A stretch of 64,000 nt of DNA from assembly GCA_963788055.1 (NCBI GenBank), contig CAWBFA010000005.1:186001-250000 (forward strand), read 5' to 3'. Positions 1 to 8,823 of the stretch are shown here, piece after piece; within the stretch, counting starts at the first letter, position 1; every line of letters begins with the position of its first letter. A model generated the notes under the pieces. That model worked only from the letters and a program-made list of their open reading frames with translations, searched no databases and had not been told where the DNA came from. The stretch is from JACCTU01 sp963788055 (GTDB taxonomy: Bacteria > Actinomycetota > Thermoleophilia > Gaiellales > Gaiellaceae). The translations under genes and the position numbers were made by a program.

Positions 1-1663
1 GACGTACGCGGCGCTGTCCACCGCCACCCGATCGTCGTCGCGCTCGCCGTCGCGGTCCTCGCCGCCGCGCTGTACGCCGCATTCATCGGCCTCGCGACCC
101 CTCCGAGCAACGGCGACGCGATGGCATACCGGCTCTCACGCGCCGCCGCGTGGCTCCAGCACGGTGGCATCCATTGGATTCCGGAGTCGCATACGGAGCG
201 TCAGAACGCGTTCCCATGGGTCTCCGAGATCGCGCTGCTCTGGACATTTGCCCTCTACGGCCGTGACACGGTCGCGACGCTGCCTCAGCTTGCCGCGCTC
301 GCGGCAGTCGTCGCCGCCGTCTACGGGCTCCGCCGTGAGGCTCGGCTTCTCACGGGCCGCGTCGCTCTTTGCCGCCCTGCTCACGGCCACATTGACTGAG
401 TTCGTGCTCCAGTCGGTCCAGACCCAGAACGACCTTCTTGTCGCGTCCTTCGTCGCTGCCGCAGCGTACTTCCTGCGCTCCCAGGACGCGGCCGAGCTCG
501 GGCTGGCGGGCGTTGCTGTCGGGCTTGCACTCGGCTCGAAGTTCACTGCAGTCCTCGCTCTCCCGATGCTCGCGCTGCTCGCGGTTACCTCCCTTTCGGG
601 GCGTCGCCTGCTTCTCGCCGTCGCAGCCACGGGCTCCGCATGCGCCGTTTTCGTCGGACCGAGCTACGTCACGAACCTCGCGAAGACGGGAAGCGTCTAC
701 GGCGACGCGCCCGAGTCGGCGATCTACCGGCCGACGGTGACAGCTCGCGGGACCGTCTCGACCCTCGCGCGGGCGACGTACCGCTTCGCCGATCTTTCCG
801 GCTTCAGAGTACGCACGAGCTGGCTCGATCCATTCGAGTCCGGAGCTGCAACAGCTTACGAGGCGCTCGGGATCTCTCCAGCCGCCCCGGAGTCCGTGGG
901 CTCGCCTTTCACGTACAGCGTAAACGTCACCGCGCACGAGGACCACTCGTTCTTCGGGCCGTTGGGGCTCCTGCTCGTGCTCCCGCTCTCTGTGGGGTTC
1001 ATGGGCGCCTGGCTCCTGGGTCGAACGACCGCGGCGCGAGCGATCCATGCTCTGTCGCTTCCTCTCTATCTCCTCCTGCTCGCCCTCGTGCTGCGCTTCA
1101 CCGACGAAGCGCGCTATCTGATGACGCCCGTCGCCTTGACCATGCCGCTCGCAGCTTGGATTTATCGCCGTCGCCTGCTCGCTGCGGGCGCCGCGGCACT
1201 CGGCGTCGCCACGCTGTTGTTCGCGCACGCCTACAACGAGTTGAAGCCCACCGGTCTCGGTGGCGGCACGCCGGTTTGGAGCCTGTCGCGCCCGGCCGCT
1301 CAGGGCGTCGGCACCCCCGGAATCGGAGAGATGATCGCCGCCTTGGAGGACCGCGTCCCGTCGAATGAACGCTTAGGCGTCGTCCTCGCGGAGAACGCGC
1401 GCGACTACCCCCTCTACGGGCCAGGACTGGACCGGCGGCTCATCCCCCTCGACTCCCGCAGGGTGCTCGCGGACGCCGACAAGGAGCGGCTCGATTGGGT
1501 CTTCCTCGGCATCGAGCAAGACGTACCGGCTCTGGAGGGTCGTTGGACGCGCGAGACCCTGGGCGGTATCGCCACGCTCTTGCAACGCATCCAGCCCGCG
1601 CCGCGAAGCGCCGCGGCTAATCGCGCGGGCGGTCGAAGACCGCGACGTGCTGGTCGTCCGTGA
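1..1663 (+). CDS. GT-C-like multi-pass membrane protein, 5' truncated, one frameshift
   Basis: The gene enters from the left edge already open in frame 1. It has a hydrophobic segment, then a loop containing NGDAMAYRLSRAAAWLQ, which resembles the acidic first periplasmic loop of ArnT/PMT-type glycosyltransferases. Protein similarity jumps to frame 2 between about 325 and 350 (before LFAALLTATLTEFVLQSV), as expected for one extra base. The rest holds about eight hydrophobic segments and a soluble C-terminal tail. The likely role is transfer of a sugar from a polyprenyl-linked donor outside the membrane, but no catalytic test is possible from sequence. The last 47 bases overlap the convergent dioxygenase gene. 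The true N-terminus is outside the window. Confidence 0.6.
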   Translation, partial: TYAALSTATRSSSRSPSRSSPPRCTPHSSASRPLRATATRWHTGSHAPPRGSSTVASIGFRSRIRSVRTRSHGSPRSRCSGHLPSTAVTRSRRCLSLPRSRQSSPPSTGSAVRLGFSRAASLFAALLTATLTEFVLQSVQTQNDLLVASFVAAAAYFLRSQDAAELGLAGVAVGLALGSKFTAVLALPMLALLAVTSLSGRRLLLAVAATGSACAVFVGPSYVTNLAKTGSVYGDAPESAIYRPTVTARGTVSTLARATYRFADLSGFRVRTSWLDPFESGAATAYEALGISPAAPESVGSPFTYSVNVTAHEDHSFFGPLGLLLVLPLSVGFMGAWLLGRTTAARAIHALSLPLYLLLLALVLRFTDEARYLMTPVALTMPLAAWIYRRRLLAAGAAALGVATLLFAHAYNELKPTGLGGGTPVWSLSRPAAQGVGTPGIGEMIAALEDRVPSNERLGVVLAENARDYPLYGPGLDRRLIPLDSRRVLADADKERLDWVFLGIEQDVPALEGRWTRETLGGIATLLQRIQPAPRSAAANRAGGRRPRRAGRP

Positions 1664-2453
1664 GCGAGCCGGCGTCGACGCCTCTGAGCTCGAGTGCAGA
1701 CGGCACGAACGGCGTGCCGGACACGTAGTGCGCGACGAGCATCAGCCGCTCGGCGCTCTCGGGCTTCAGCTGCTTGTGGTACCCGCACGTGTCGGCGAAC
1801 ACGGCCGTCCCCGCCTTTCCTTCGCAGACGAGCCAGTCCTCCTCGGGCACGATCCGCTCCATCTGCTCGTCGGTGCTCCGCCACTCGGCGTCGTGCTCCG
1901 GCAGCTCGCGCCGTGCGCCGAGCGGGTGCGTCTGCGGCGCGTACGTGAACGGCCCCGCCCCGCGCGTGACGTCGTTGAAGTAGAGGAAGAGCTTCACGTT
2001 GAGCAGGTCGTCGGCGTCGCGGTGCCAGAGCTGCGTCTGGATCGCGGGGCCGGGCGTCGGCTCGGTGAGCCAGAGCTCGAGCGCGCGCAGCGTGCTGCGC
2101 AGTCGGAGGTAGCCGTTGGCGACCGCAAGCACGTCGGGATGCAGCGCGATCCGGACGAAGGGATCGTCGGCGTCGAAGGAGCCTGCCGCGAGCTTGGTCT
2201 TGAAGCTCTCCTTGCTCCCGCTGTCGGCGTCACGCGCCTCGCGCGGACGGTCGTAGAGCTCCTGCGCGCGCGCTGCGGCCTCGTCGTAGAGCGCGGTGTC
2301 CTGGAGCACGGAACCCGCAGCCCCGAGCACGATCCCGTCGCTGCGCAGACGGTCGACGAGCGGAGCCAGCCGAGGATCCGTCGTCGCCGAGCCAGAGCGG
2401 CCGCGGTTGCGGAAACGCCACTTCGCCCGGTCGAGGGTCGCACCGATCGCCAC
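1617..2453 (-). CDS. PhyH-like Fe(II)/2-oxoglutarate dioxygenase
   Basis: A 278-residue protein with the phytanoyl-CoA dioxygenase fold signature. An iron-binding HxD sits in WHRDADD at about residue 141, and the distal His is in CGYHKQ near residue 223, followed by a conserved Arg-containing strand. Family members hydroxylate small molecules or sugar/lipid intermediates using 2-oxoglutarate and O2; the substrate here is unknown. The GTG start is chosen because a TAGGAT hexamer lies nine bases upstream and the divergent epimerase starts 52 bases away. It is convergent with, and overlaps, the membrane protein gene before it. A role in modifying a glycan precursor is inferred only from neighbours. 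Confidence 0.7.
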   Translation of the reverse strand: MAIGATLDRAKWRFRNRGRSGSATTDPRLAPLVDRLRSDGIVLGAAGSVLQDTALYDEAAARAQELYDRPREARDADSGSKESFKTKLAAGSFDADDPFVRIALHPDVLAVANGYLRLRSTLRALELWLTEPTPGPAIQTQLWHRDADDLLNVKLFLYFNDVTRGAGPFTYAPQTHPLGARRELPEHDAEWRSTDEQMERIVPEEDWLVCEGKAGTAVFADTCGYHKQLKPESAERLMLVAHYVSGTPFVPSALELRGVDAGSLTDDQHVAVFDRPRD

Positions 2454-2462
2454 TCGGGCGTG

Positions 2463-2468
2463 ATCCTA
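2463..2468 (-). promoter_or_regulatory. Putative -10 element (TAGGAT) for the PhyH-like gene
   Basis: TAGGAT on the minus strand ends nine bases before the GTG at 2453. This fits the spacing of a leaderless actinobacterial promoter. No clear -35 was seen. Confidence 0.4.
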
Positions 2469-2492
2469 GCCGGAGCGTCGCGCGACGTGGAC

Positions 2493-2498
2493 TAGGCT
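2493..2498 (+). promoter_or_regulatory. Putative -10 element (TAGGCT) for the epimerase operon
   Basis: TAGGCT ends seven bases before the ATG at 2506, which would put the transcription start at or next to the start codon. No Shine-Dalgarno sequence or -35 box is evident. Confidence 0.45.
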
Positions 2499-2505
2499 CC
2501 TGCCC

Positions 2506-3567
2506 ATGGCGACGAAGACGGCTCTCGTGACGGGCTCGAGCGGGTTGATCGGCTCCGAGACCGTCGCGTTTCTCGACGCCCGCGGGTGGCAGGTGCACGG
2601 GGTTGACAACAATATGCGCCGGCGGTTCTTCGGGCCCGACGGCGACACGACGTGGAACCTCGAGCGACTGCGCGGGGAGACCAAGCGATTCGTCCATCAC
2701 GATCTCGACGTGCGCGACCGGGCCGCGATCGCGCGGCTCCTGGCTGAGGAACACCCGGGCCTGATCGTGCACTGTGCGGCTCAGCCGTCGCACGACCTCG
2801 CGGCGAAGCTCCCCTTCGAAGACTTCGAGGTCAACGCGACCGGAACGCTGAACCTGCTCGAGGCCGCGCGCGAAAGCTGTCCCGAGTCACCGTTCGTCTT
2901 CCTCTCGACGAACAAGGTCTACGGCGACGCGCCGAACGAGCTGCCGCTCGTCGAGCTCGAGACCCGCTGGGACTACGCGGACACGGCCGACCGGGAGGGA
3001 ATCGACGAGACGTGCCGCATCGACCGGACGATGCACAGCCTCTTCGGCGCGTCGAAGGTCGCCGCGGACGTGCTCGTGCAGGAGTACGGCCGCTACTTCG
3101 GGTTGCCGACCGTGTGCTTCCGCGGTGGCTGCCTGACCGGATCACGGCACTCGGGCGCCGAGCTGCACGGGTTCCTCGCATACCTCGCGCAGGCGGGACG
3201 GTCGGGCCGGACGTACCGGATCTTCGGCTACAAGGGCAAGCAGGTCCGCGACAACATCCATTCCGCCGACGTCTGCAACGCGATCGTCGCGTTCGCAGAG
3301 CGGCCGTCGAGCGGAGCCGTGTACAACCTGGGCGGCGGTCGAGCCAACAGCGTCTCGATCCTCGAGGCGATCGCGCGCTTCGAAGAGCTGCTCGGGCGGC
3401 CCCTCGCGACCGAGTACGTCGAGCAGGCGAGGCGCGGCGACCACATCTGCTACATCACCGACCTCCGCCGGTTCCGGTCCGACTACCCCGAGTGGGAGAT
3501 CACGATCTCGCTCGACGAGATCTTCGCCGAGCTCGCTTCGGCCGCTGCGCCCGCGATCAGCGCGTGA
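2506..3567 (+). CDS. NAD-dependent epimerase, CDP-tyvelose/paratose 2-epimerase-like
   Basis: A 353-residue extended short-chain dehydrogenase. The Rossmann motif GSSGLIGS is at residues 10-17. VDNNMRRRFFG, STNKVYGDAPN, CFRGGCLTGSRHSG and GYKGKQVRDNIHS are segments I associate with the CDP-paratose/tyvelose 2-epimerase subgroup. That enzyme epimerises a CDP-dideoxyhexose at C2 with bound NAD. The usual catalytic YxxxK reads FGASK at about residues 180-184, so Tyr is replaced by Phe; I recall this in related sequences but cannot verify it. The other CDP-dideoxysugar genes are not in the window, so the substrate is open. It is the first gene of a three-gene operon; its stop overlaps the next GTG. 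Confidence 0.75.
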   Translation: MATKTALVTGSSGLIGSETVAFLDARGWQVHGVDNNMRRRFFGPDGDTTWNLERLRGETKRFVHHDLDVRDRAAIARLLAEEHPGLIVHCAAQPSHDLAAKLPFEDFEVNATGTLNLLEAARESCPESPFVFLSTNKVYGDAPNELPLVELETRWDYADTADREGIDETCRIDRTMHSLFGASKVAADVLVQEYGRYFGLPTVCFRGGCLTGSRHSGAELHGFLAYLAQAGRSGRTYRIFGYKGKQVRDNIHSADVCNAIVAFAERPSSGAVYNLGGGRANSVSILEAIARFEELLGRPLATEYVEQARRGDHICYITDLRRFRSDYPEWEITISLDEIFAELASAAAPAISA

Positions 3568-4835
3568 AGGTCGCTGTGGTGGTCAGCGGGGGTGTCCCCA
3601 ACCCGAGCGCGAGCGGGGGCGCGGTCACGGCGTGGGGCGTCCTCACCCATCTGCTCGCCGAGGGTCACGAGGTCGCGGTGGTGGCACTGCGCGATCCCGA
3701 GCACTACGACCCGACCGACACGGCAGAGGATCAGCGAGTTCGAGCGGTCGAAGGGCTCGGCGCACGGGTCGTGCAGCTCGTGTCGGCGTCCACCGGCTAC
3801 TTCCGCTCGCGGCCGCGAGGGCTCGGCGCCCGGCTCGGGCGTGCCTGGAAGCCACGCGACGAGGAGCTGTTCCCTCACCTCGTCGACCGCGCAGCGGTGG
3901 GCGAGGCCGTCGATGCGCTCGATCCGGACGTCGCGTTCGTCTACCACTTCGAGGCCCTCGCCGCGAGCGGCGCGATCCGCGCACCGAGGTTCGCCGTGGT
4001 CGGCGACCCACCGCATCTCTCCGCGGTGTACCGCTTTCGCGACCAGCTGCCCGACCCGCGTGCGCTGCGCCGCGTCGTCAGGCTCCAGGCACAGGCTCGG
4101 CATCAGCCGCGGCTGCTCGTGCGGCTGCTGAACGAGTGCCAGGCGTCCGGAGCGTTCGCGGCGCACCACGCGGCGTGGCTCCGGAAGCGTGGCGCCACGG
4201 ACTGCGAGTACTACCGCACGCCGATCCCCGATCCGGGCGTCCGGCCGACCGAGCGCGACTCGTCGGAGCGGCCGGTCGTGCTGCTCGTCGGACACCTCAA
4301 AGGCATCGTCACGCTCGACGGGATGCGGCTCTTCGCGCGGTCGGTCCTGCCGAAGCTCGAGAGCGCGCTCGGCGCGGAAGGCTTCGAGGCGAGGGTCCTC
4401 GGCGGCTACGACCCTCCCGCCGAGCTCGCCGAGGAGCTCGACCGTCCCGGCGTCAGCCTGCTCGGACACGTCGAGGACCCGGCGGCCGAGTTCCGGCGAG
4501 CGGCCGTGCTGCTCGTCCCGAACTCGATCTCGCTCGGCGTGCGTGTTCGGATCCTGACCGGCTTCTCGTACGGGAGCTGCGTCGTCTCGCATACCGCGAA
4601 CGCGCGGGGAATACCCGAGCTGACGCACGAGGGGAACGCTCTCCTGGCACGGTCGGGGGCAGACCTGGCCGAGGCCGTGCTCCGCGCGCTCGGAGAGGAC
4701 GAGCTGCGCCGGCGACTGGGTCGCGGCGCCCGGGAGACCTACGAGCAACTCTTCGCGACGCCCGTCGCTGCAGGTCGCATCGTCGATGTGCTCGAGCGGA
4801 TCGCACGGCCTCGAACGCTCGCCGCGGTCTCGTGA
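3564..4835 (+). CDS. Glycosyltransferase, GT4/GT1-like (GT-B fold)
   Basis: The GTG start overlaps the upstream stop as GTGA, giving 423 residues. The N-terminus (VKVAVVVSGGVPNPSASGG) is the first beta strand and glycine-rich loop of a GT-B enzyme; VVLLVGHLKGIV opens the second Rossmann domain near residue 235. The donor-binding helix reads RVRILTGFSYGSCVV, where most GT4 enzymes have Glu in the position of the Thr, so the usual EX7E pair is not intact. The protein probably adds a sugar from a nucleotide donor to a lipid-linked or polymer acceptor in the cytoplasm. It is translationally coupled to epimerase genes on both sides. Confidence 0.75.
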   Translation: MKVAVVVSGGVPNPSASGGAVTAWGVLTHLLAEGHEVAVVALRDPEHYDPTDTAEDQRVRAVEGLGARVVQLVSASTGYFRSRPRGLGARLGRAWKPRDEELFPHLVDRAAVGEAVDALDPDVAFVYHFEALAASGAIRAPRFAVVGDPPHLSAVYRFRDQLPDPRALRRVVRLQAQARHQPRLLVRLLNECQASGAFAAHHAAWLRKRGATDCEYYRTPIPDPGVRPTERDSSERPVVLLVGHLKGIVTLDGMRLFARSVLPKLESALGAEGFEARVLGGYDPPAELAEELDRPGVSLLGHVEDPAAEFRRAAVLLVPNSISLGVRVRILTGFSYGSCVVSHTANARGIPELTHEGNALLARSGADLAEAVLRALGEDELRRRLGRGARETYEQLFATPVAAGRIVDVLERIARPRTLAAVS

Positions 4836-5773
4836 GCGACGTCCTCGTCACCGGCGGAGCCGGCTTCATCGGCAGCCATCTCGGCGAAGCACTCCTCGGG
4901 CGAGGGGATCGGGTCGTCGTCGCGGACGACCTGAGCACCGGAGACCGTTCGAACGTCCCGCCCGGCGTGGAGCTGATCGAGGTGGACGTCGCCGACGCGG
5001 AAGCGTTTCGACGAGCGCTCGGCGGTCGAAGCTTCGACGCGGTCTTTCACGTCGCGGGGCAAGCGAGCATCGCGACATCCTTCGCGAACCCCGAGCGGGA
5101 CCTCCGAGTCAACGTCAGCGGCACCTTGAACGTGCTCGAATGGTGCATCGCGAGCGGGGTCCCGCGGCTCCTGTACGCGAGCTCGATGACGGTGTACGGC
5201 GAGCCGGAGGTCGTCCCCACACCCGAGAGCGCTGCGTGCCTTCCGATCTCGTACTACGGCGTGACGAAGTACGCCGCGGAGCGGTACGCCCAGACGACCG
5301 CGTCGCGGCCGGACGCCGACCTCGACGTCACATCGCTCCGCATGTTCAACGTGTACGGGGAGCGGCAAAGCCTCTCGAACCCCTACCAGGGCGTGCTTGC
5401 GATCTTCATCGGCAACGTCACTCGCGGGGAGCCGATCACGATCCATTCGGACGGCGCGCAGACGCGCGACTTCGTCTACGTCGGGGACGTCGTCGACGCG
5501 TGGCTCAGGGTGCTCGACACTCCCTCGAGCTCGGGTCGCGTCTACAACGTAGGCAGCGGTCGCGAGACGTCGGTGTCGGAGCTCGCGGCGGCGGTGCTCT
5601 CGGGGTTCGGCGAGAGCGACTGGGAGCTGCGTCACGCGCCGGAGCAGACGGGCGACCAGCGCCGCTCCGCAGCGGACGTCTCCGCGCTCGCCGCGGCGAC
5701 CGGCTGGCAGCCGGAGACGGCGCTCGAGGACGGGATGCGCAGGACGATCGAGTGGGCCCAGCGGACCGCCTGA
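4832..5773 (+). CDS. NAD-dependent epimerase/dehydratase, UDP-glucose 4-epimerase-like
   Basis: A 313-residue extended SDR protein whose GTG overlaps the upstream stop (GTGA). GGAGFIGS binds NAD at about residues 8-15. The catalytic YxxxK is in YYGVTKYAAE near residue 142, with SSMTVYG supplying the catalytic Ser/Thr region. RMFNVYGERQ, TRDFVYVGDVV and VYNVGSG are typical of UDP-glucose 4-epimerase and UDP-glucuronate 4-epimerase relatives. The likely role is supplying a nucleotide sugar to the adjacent transferase. It ends four bases from the convergent wzt gene, so no terminator can fit between them. Confidence 0.8.
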   Translation: MSDVLVTGGAGFIGSHLGEALLGRGDRVVVADDLSTGDRSNVPPGVELIEVDVADAEAFRRALGGRSFDAVFHVAGQASIATSFANPERDLRVNVSGTLNVLEWCIASGVPRLLYASSMTVYGEPEVVPTPESAACLPISYYGVTKYAAERYAQTTASRPDADLDVTSLRMFNVYGERQSLSNPYQGVLAIFIGNVTRGEPITIHSDGAQTRDFVYVGDVVDAWLRVLDTPSSSGRVYNVGSGRETSVSELAAAVLSGFGESDWELRHAPEQTGDQRRSAADVSALAAATGWQPETALEDGMRRTIEWAQRTA

Positions 5774-5777
5774 TGCG

Positions 5778-7073
5778 TCAGACCTGGGTGCGGTCGCGGC
5801 CCGGCTGGTTGACCGGGCCCCACTCGTGCTCGACGTCGACGACGCCGAGGTAGTCGCGCACCTGCCGCGGATCCGCGACCTCACCGCGGGTTCCCGCGAC
5901 CTCGAACTCGATTGCGCCCGTCAGGAAGTCCTGCGCGATGTGCGTCATCAGGTAGAGGTCGATCGAGTAGTTGCCGCGCCGGAGCGGAAGGCTCGGGATC
6001 TCGACGGAGAGCCGGAGCTCTCCCGGCTCGATGGGCTCCTCGATCACGCCGGACGTCAGCGTGAAGACGAGCATCCCTTCGAGCGACGTGACCTTGCACA
6101 GGATCTCGAGCCGGCGCGCGGAGATGTTCGACCAGAGGTCGAGCTCGACCCGCATCGGCTCCTTCTCGAAGAACACGCCGGTCGTCTGCTCCGAGCCGTC
6201 GACCAGCCGGACCGTCTTGAAGAGGATGTCGCGCTCGATCTGCTTCGGCACGCCGTGGCGAAGTGCAGGGTCGCTCAGGTCCGCGAACCCCGGCTCGATC
6301 GCCACGTGCCCCTCGCTCAGGTAGGCGGCGATGATGTCGCCCGGCGCTCCGACTTCGCGGATCCGCCCGCGGTCGAGCCAGATGCAGCGTCGCGCGAGCG
6401 AGGAGATCGCGGACATGTTGTGGCTGACGAGCAGCACCGTGCGCCCCTCGCCGCTGACCTCCCCCATCTTGCCGAGGCACTTGCGCTGGAACTCGGCATC
6501 CCCGACGGCGAGCACTTCGTCGACGATGAGGATCTCCGGCTCGAGGTGCGCCGCGACGGCGAACGCGAGCCGCAGGTACATGCCGCTCGAGTAGCGCTTG
6601 ACCGGGGTGTCGATGAAGCGGTCGACGCCGGCGAACTCGACGATCTCGTCGAACTTGCGGGCGATCTCGCGCCGCCGCATGCCGAGGATCGCGCCGTTCA
6701 AGAAGATGTTCTCGCGACCCGTCAGCTCCGGATGGAACCCGGTGCCGACCTCGAGCAGCGAGCCGACGCGGCCCCGGATGTGCGCCTGGCCTTCGGTGGG
6801 GTCGGTGATCCCGGAAAGCAGTTTCAACAGCGTCGTCTTGCCGGCGCCGTTCCGCCCGATGATGCCAAGCACTTCTCCCGCCTCGACGTCGAAGTCGACG
6901 TGATCGAGCGCCCAGATCCACTCGCCCTGCCCGTGGCGCGCACGTCGCACGAGCCGAGGCACGAAACCGGCGATCGCGTCCCGCAGCGTCCCGTGCAGAG
7001 CGGCGTGCTCGCCGAGGCGGTACCGCTTCGCGAGTCCGCGGACCTCGATCGCGCGTTCAGACGATGTCGGCAA
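5778..7073 (-). CDS. wzt: ABC transporter ATPase for polysaccharide export (Wzt type)
   Basis: A 431-residue protein. The ATPase domain has Walker A GRNGAGKT at 73-80, signature YSSGM at 161-165, Walker B ILIVDE at 181-186 and the switch His in LLVSHN at 218. About 180 further residues form a beta-rich C-terminal domain of the kind that in Wzt proteins reads the non-reducing end of the exported glycan. It pairs with the Wzm-type permease just upstream, whose stop lies 17 bases inside this gene. The start used is a TTG at 7073; it is not well determined. The protein should energise transfer of lipid-linked polysaccharide across the membrane. The C-terminal domain implies a specific, probably capped, glycan. 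Confidence 0.9.
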   Translation of the reverse strand: MPTSSERAIEVRGLAKRYRLGEHAALHGTLRDAIAGFVPRLVRRARHGQGEWIWALDHVDFDVEAGEVLGIIGRNGAGKTTLLKLLSGITDPTEGQAHIRGRVGSLLEVGTGFHPELTGRENIFLNGAILGMRRREIARKFDEIVEFAGVDRFIDTPVKRYSSGMYLRLAFAVAAHLEPEILIVDEVLAVGDAEFQRKCLGKMGEVSGEGRTVLLVSHNMSAISSLARRCIWLDRGRIREVGAPGDIIAAYLSEGHVAIEPGFADLSDPALRHGVPKQIERDILFKTVRLVDGSEQTTGVFFEKEPMRVELDLWSNISARRLEILCKVTSLEGMLVFTLTSGVIEEPIEPGELRLSVEIPSLPLRRGNYSIDLYLMTHIAQDFLTGAIEFEVAGTRGEVADPRQVRDYLGVVDVEHEWGPVNQPGRDRTQV

Positions 7074-7902
7074 ACTGCCTTTCCATCTTCCTGAAGTAAA
7101 AGACTCCGCCGATCAGCACGACGAGGCCGGAAACCGTCGAGATCAGGATCGTCGAAGGCGCCGGCGGCACACCGCCGAGGAACGCAAACCGGAAGCCTTC
7201 GACCACGCCCGCCATCGGGTTCAGCGGGTAGACGAGATCCCACGGCTCCTCGAGCAGCGCGGCGGAGTACGCGACCGGGCTCGCGAGCAACCAGAGCTGC
7301 ATCAGGAAGGGCAACACGAAGCGGATGTCGCGGTACTTCACGTTGAGCGCGGCGAGGAACGAGCCGACGCCGACGGCGGTGCCCCACGCGAGCACGACGA
7401 AAGGCACGGCGACCCACACGCGCCCGAGGTCGGGGACCATGCCGTAGGCCGCCATCACGACGACGAGGACCCCCGAGGCCAGCAGCAAGTCGACGAACCC
7501 GGCGACGGTCGGCGCGATCGGCGAGAGCAGCCGCGGGAAATACACCTTGGTCAGGAGCGACGCGTTGCCGACGAGGCTGCCGGCGGCGAGCATGACCGAG
7601 TTGGCGAAGTAGAGCCACACGACGGAGCCGGAGAGGACGAGGAGGGCGTACGGCTTGCCCTCCGAGTAGAAGTTGCCGAGATTCCCGAAGAAGAGCGTGA
7701 AGACGACCATGTAGCCGATCGGCTGCAGGATCGCCCAGGCCACTCCGAGCGCCGTCTGCTTGTAGCGCACCTTGAGCTCGCGAAGCGCGAGGAAGTACAG
7801 GAGCTCGCGGTAGCGCCACAGCTCGGATAGACCCACGGACGGCCAGCGGGAGGCGGGCTTGATGACGCGGGATTCGAGAGTCGGAAGACTCGATGCCTCC
7901 AT
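7057..7902 (-). CDS. wzm: ABC-2 type polysaccharide export permease (Wzm type)
   Basis: A 281-residue membrane protein. A cytoplasmic N-terminal helix carries RELKVRYKQTALG, the conserved entry motif of ABC-2 polysaccharide permeases, followed by about six hydrophobic segments. The tail includes YPLNPMAGVVEGFRF, another family hallmark. It forms the channel with the Wzt protein encoded immediately downstream, with overlapping reading frames. A TAGAGT hexamer lies seven bases before the ATG, so wzm-wzt can probably be transcribed on their own as well as from the neu operon 42 bases upstream. Confidence 0.9.
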   Translation of the reverse strand: MEASSLPTLESRVIKPASRWPSVGLSELWRYRELLYFLALRELKVRYKQTALGVAWAILQPIGYMVVFTLFFGNLGNFYSEGKPYALLVLSGSVVWLYFANSVMLAAGSLVGNASLLTKVYFPRLLSPIAPTVAGFVDLLLASGVLVVVMAAYGMVPDLGRVWVAVPFVVLAWGTAVGVGSFLAALNVKYRDIRFVLPFLMQLWLLASPVAYSAALLEEPWDLVYPLNPMAGVVEGFRFAFLGGVPPAPSTILISTVSGLVVLIGGVFYFRKMERQFADIV

Positions 7903-7909
7903 CGCAAAG

Positions 7910-7915
7910 ACTCTA
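7910..7915 (-). promoter_or_regulatory. Putative -10 element (TAGAGT) for wzm-wzt
   Basis: Minus-strand TAGAGT ends seven bases before the wzm ATG at 7902, inside the 42-base gap after the fkbM-like gene. The spacing matches the other leaderless-type sites in this window. Confidence 0.45.
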
Positions 7916-7944
7916 ACGAGGGCACCTCTCGGCGCCCGACCGCC

Positions 7945-8823
7945 TTACTCGAGCCTTACAGGTGCCGACTCCATCGCCTCGACCGCGCGCCCGCGGTCGT
8001 CGTCGCGGTGAAAGGCACAGACGTCCGCGTAGCGCGCGCCGCCGAAGCCGGAGTAGACCTCGTGAGGCCACGGATCGACCGGGCCGGCACACACGAGCTC
8101 TCCGGTGTTCTCGTAGACGAGCATCCGCTCGTACCCGAGCTCGCGCAGGCGCTCGAAGATCTCGGGCAGCGCCCCGACGTGCGGGTCGTACTCGAAGAAG
8201 AGCACCGGCCGGACGCGGTCGAGCAGCTCGAGGTTCGCGAGCAGGATCGCGACGTCCATCCCGTCGGTGTCGAGCTTCAGCACGGCCGGGTGCGCGAAGC
8301 GGGGGTGCTCTTCAAGCACCTGTGCGAGCGGCTTCGAGGGTAGCTCCTCGTCGCCCGCGACCACCCGCGCAGTGCCCGCAGCGCGCACCACTCGGCCGCG
8401 CGCGGACGCCTCCACGAACGCGCGCTCGAGCTCGACGGGCTCGAGCGCCGCGGCGTTCCGTTCGAGCAGCGTGTAGTAGGACTCGTCGCCCTCGATGCAG
8501 AGCACCGGCACGTCGCTCAGGCTCCGAATCGACGCAGCCGTGTCGCCCACGTTCGCGCCGACGTCCACGACGGGACCTGCGACGACGGCCGCGACACGAC
8601 CGATCGCGGCGTCGTACATCGGGTGGTCCTTCCGGAAGAAGGGCAGCTGGTGCGACAGAGGCAACTCGAGCACGACACCGCCGACTGCATACCTCACCGT
8701 CGGATCCCCGAAGCGGACGAGCGCTCGTCGCGTCTCGATCGCCGCCTTCAGTCGGGCGCGGCCGAACGCGGACGACGGGTCGCCGCGCAGGATCGCGGCG
8801 ACGACGCGGTCGGCGATCTTCAT
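7945..8823 (-). CDS. FkbM family methyltransferase
   Basis: A 292-residue class I methyltransferase. The SAM-binding strand-loop is VVDVGANVGDTA near residue 90; LCIEGDESYY carries the acidic ribose contact, and LKLDTDGMDVAIL and LFFEYDPH are typical FkbM-family segments. Members O-methylate sugars or polyketides. Its ATG overlaps the neuA stop as ATGA, so it is coupled to nonulosonate synthesis and lies just before the glycan exporter. The target may be the nonulosonic acid itself or the chain terminus; both are inference. Confidence 0.8.
   Translation of the reverse strand: MKIADRVVAAILRGDPSSAFGRARLKAAIETRRALVRFGDPTVRYAVGGVVLELPLSHQLPFFRKDHPMYDAAIGRVAAVVAGPVVDVGANVGDTAASIRSLSDVPVLCIEGDESYYTLLERNAAALEPVELERAFVEASARGRVVRAAGTARVVAGDEELPSKPLAQVLEEHPRFAHPAVLKLDTDGMDVAILLANLELLDRVRPVLFFEYDPHVGALPEIFERLRELGYERMLVYENTGELVCAGPVDPWPHEVYSGFGGARYADVCAFHRDDDRGRAVEAMESAPVRLE

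Noticed and set aside
3483..4748. Long open frame on the minus strand opposite the glycosyltransferase gene (and many similar ones elsewhere)
   Set aside because: Composition is dominated by Arg, Glu, Asp and Gly with no recognisable motif; it is an antisense frame kept open by high G+C codon bias.
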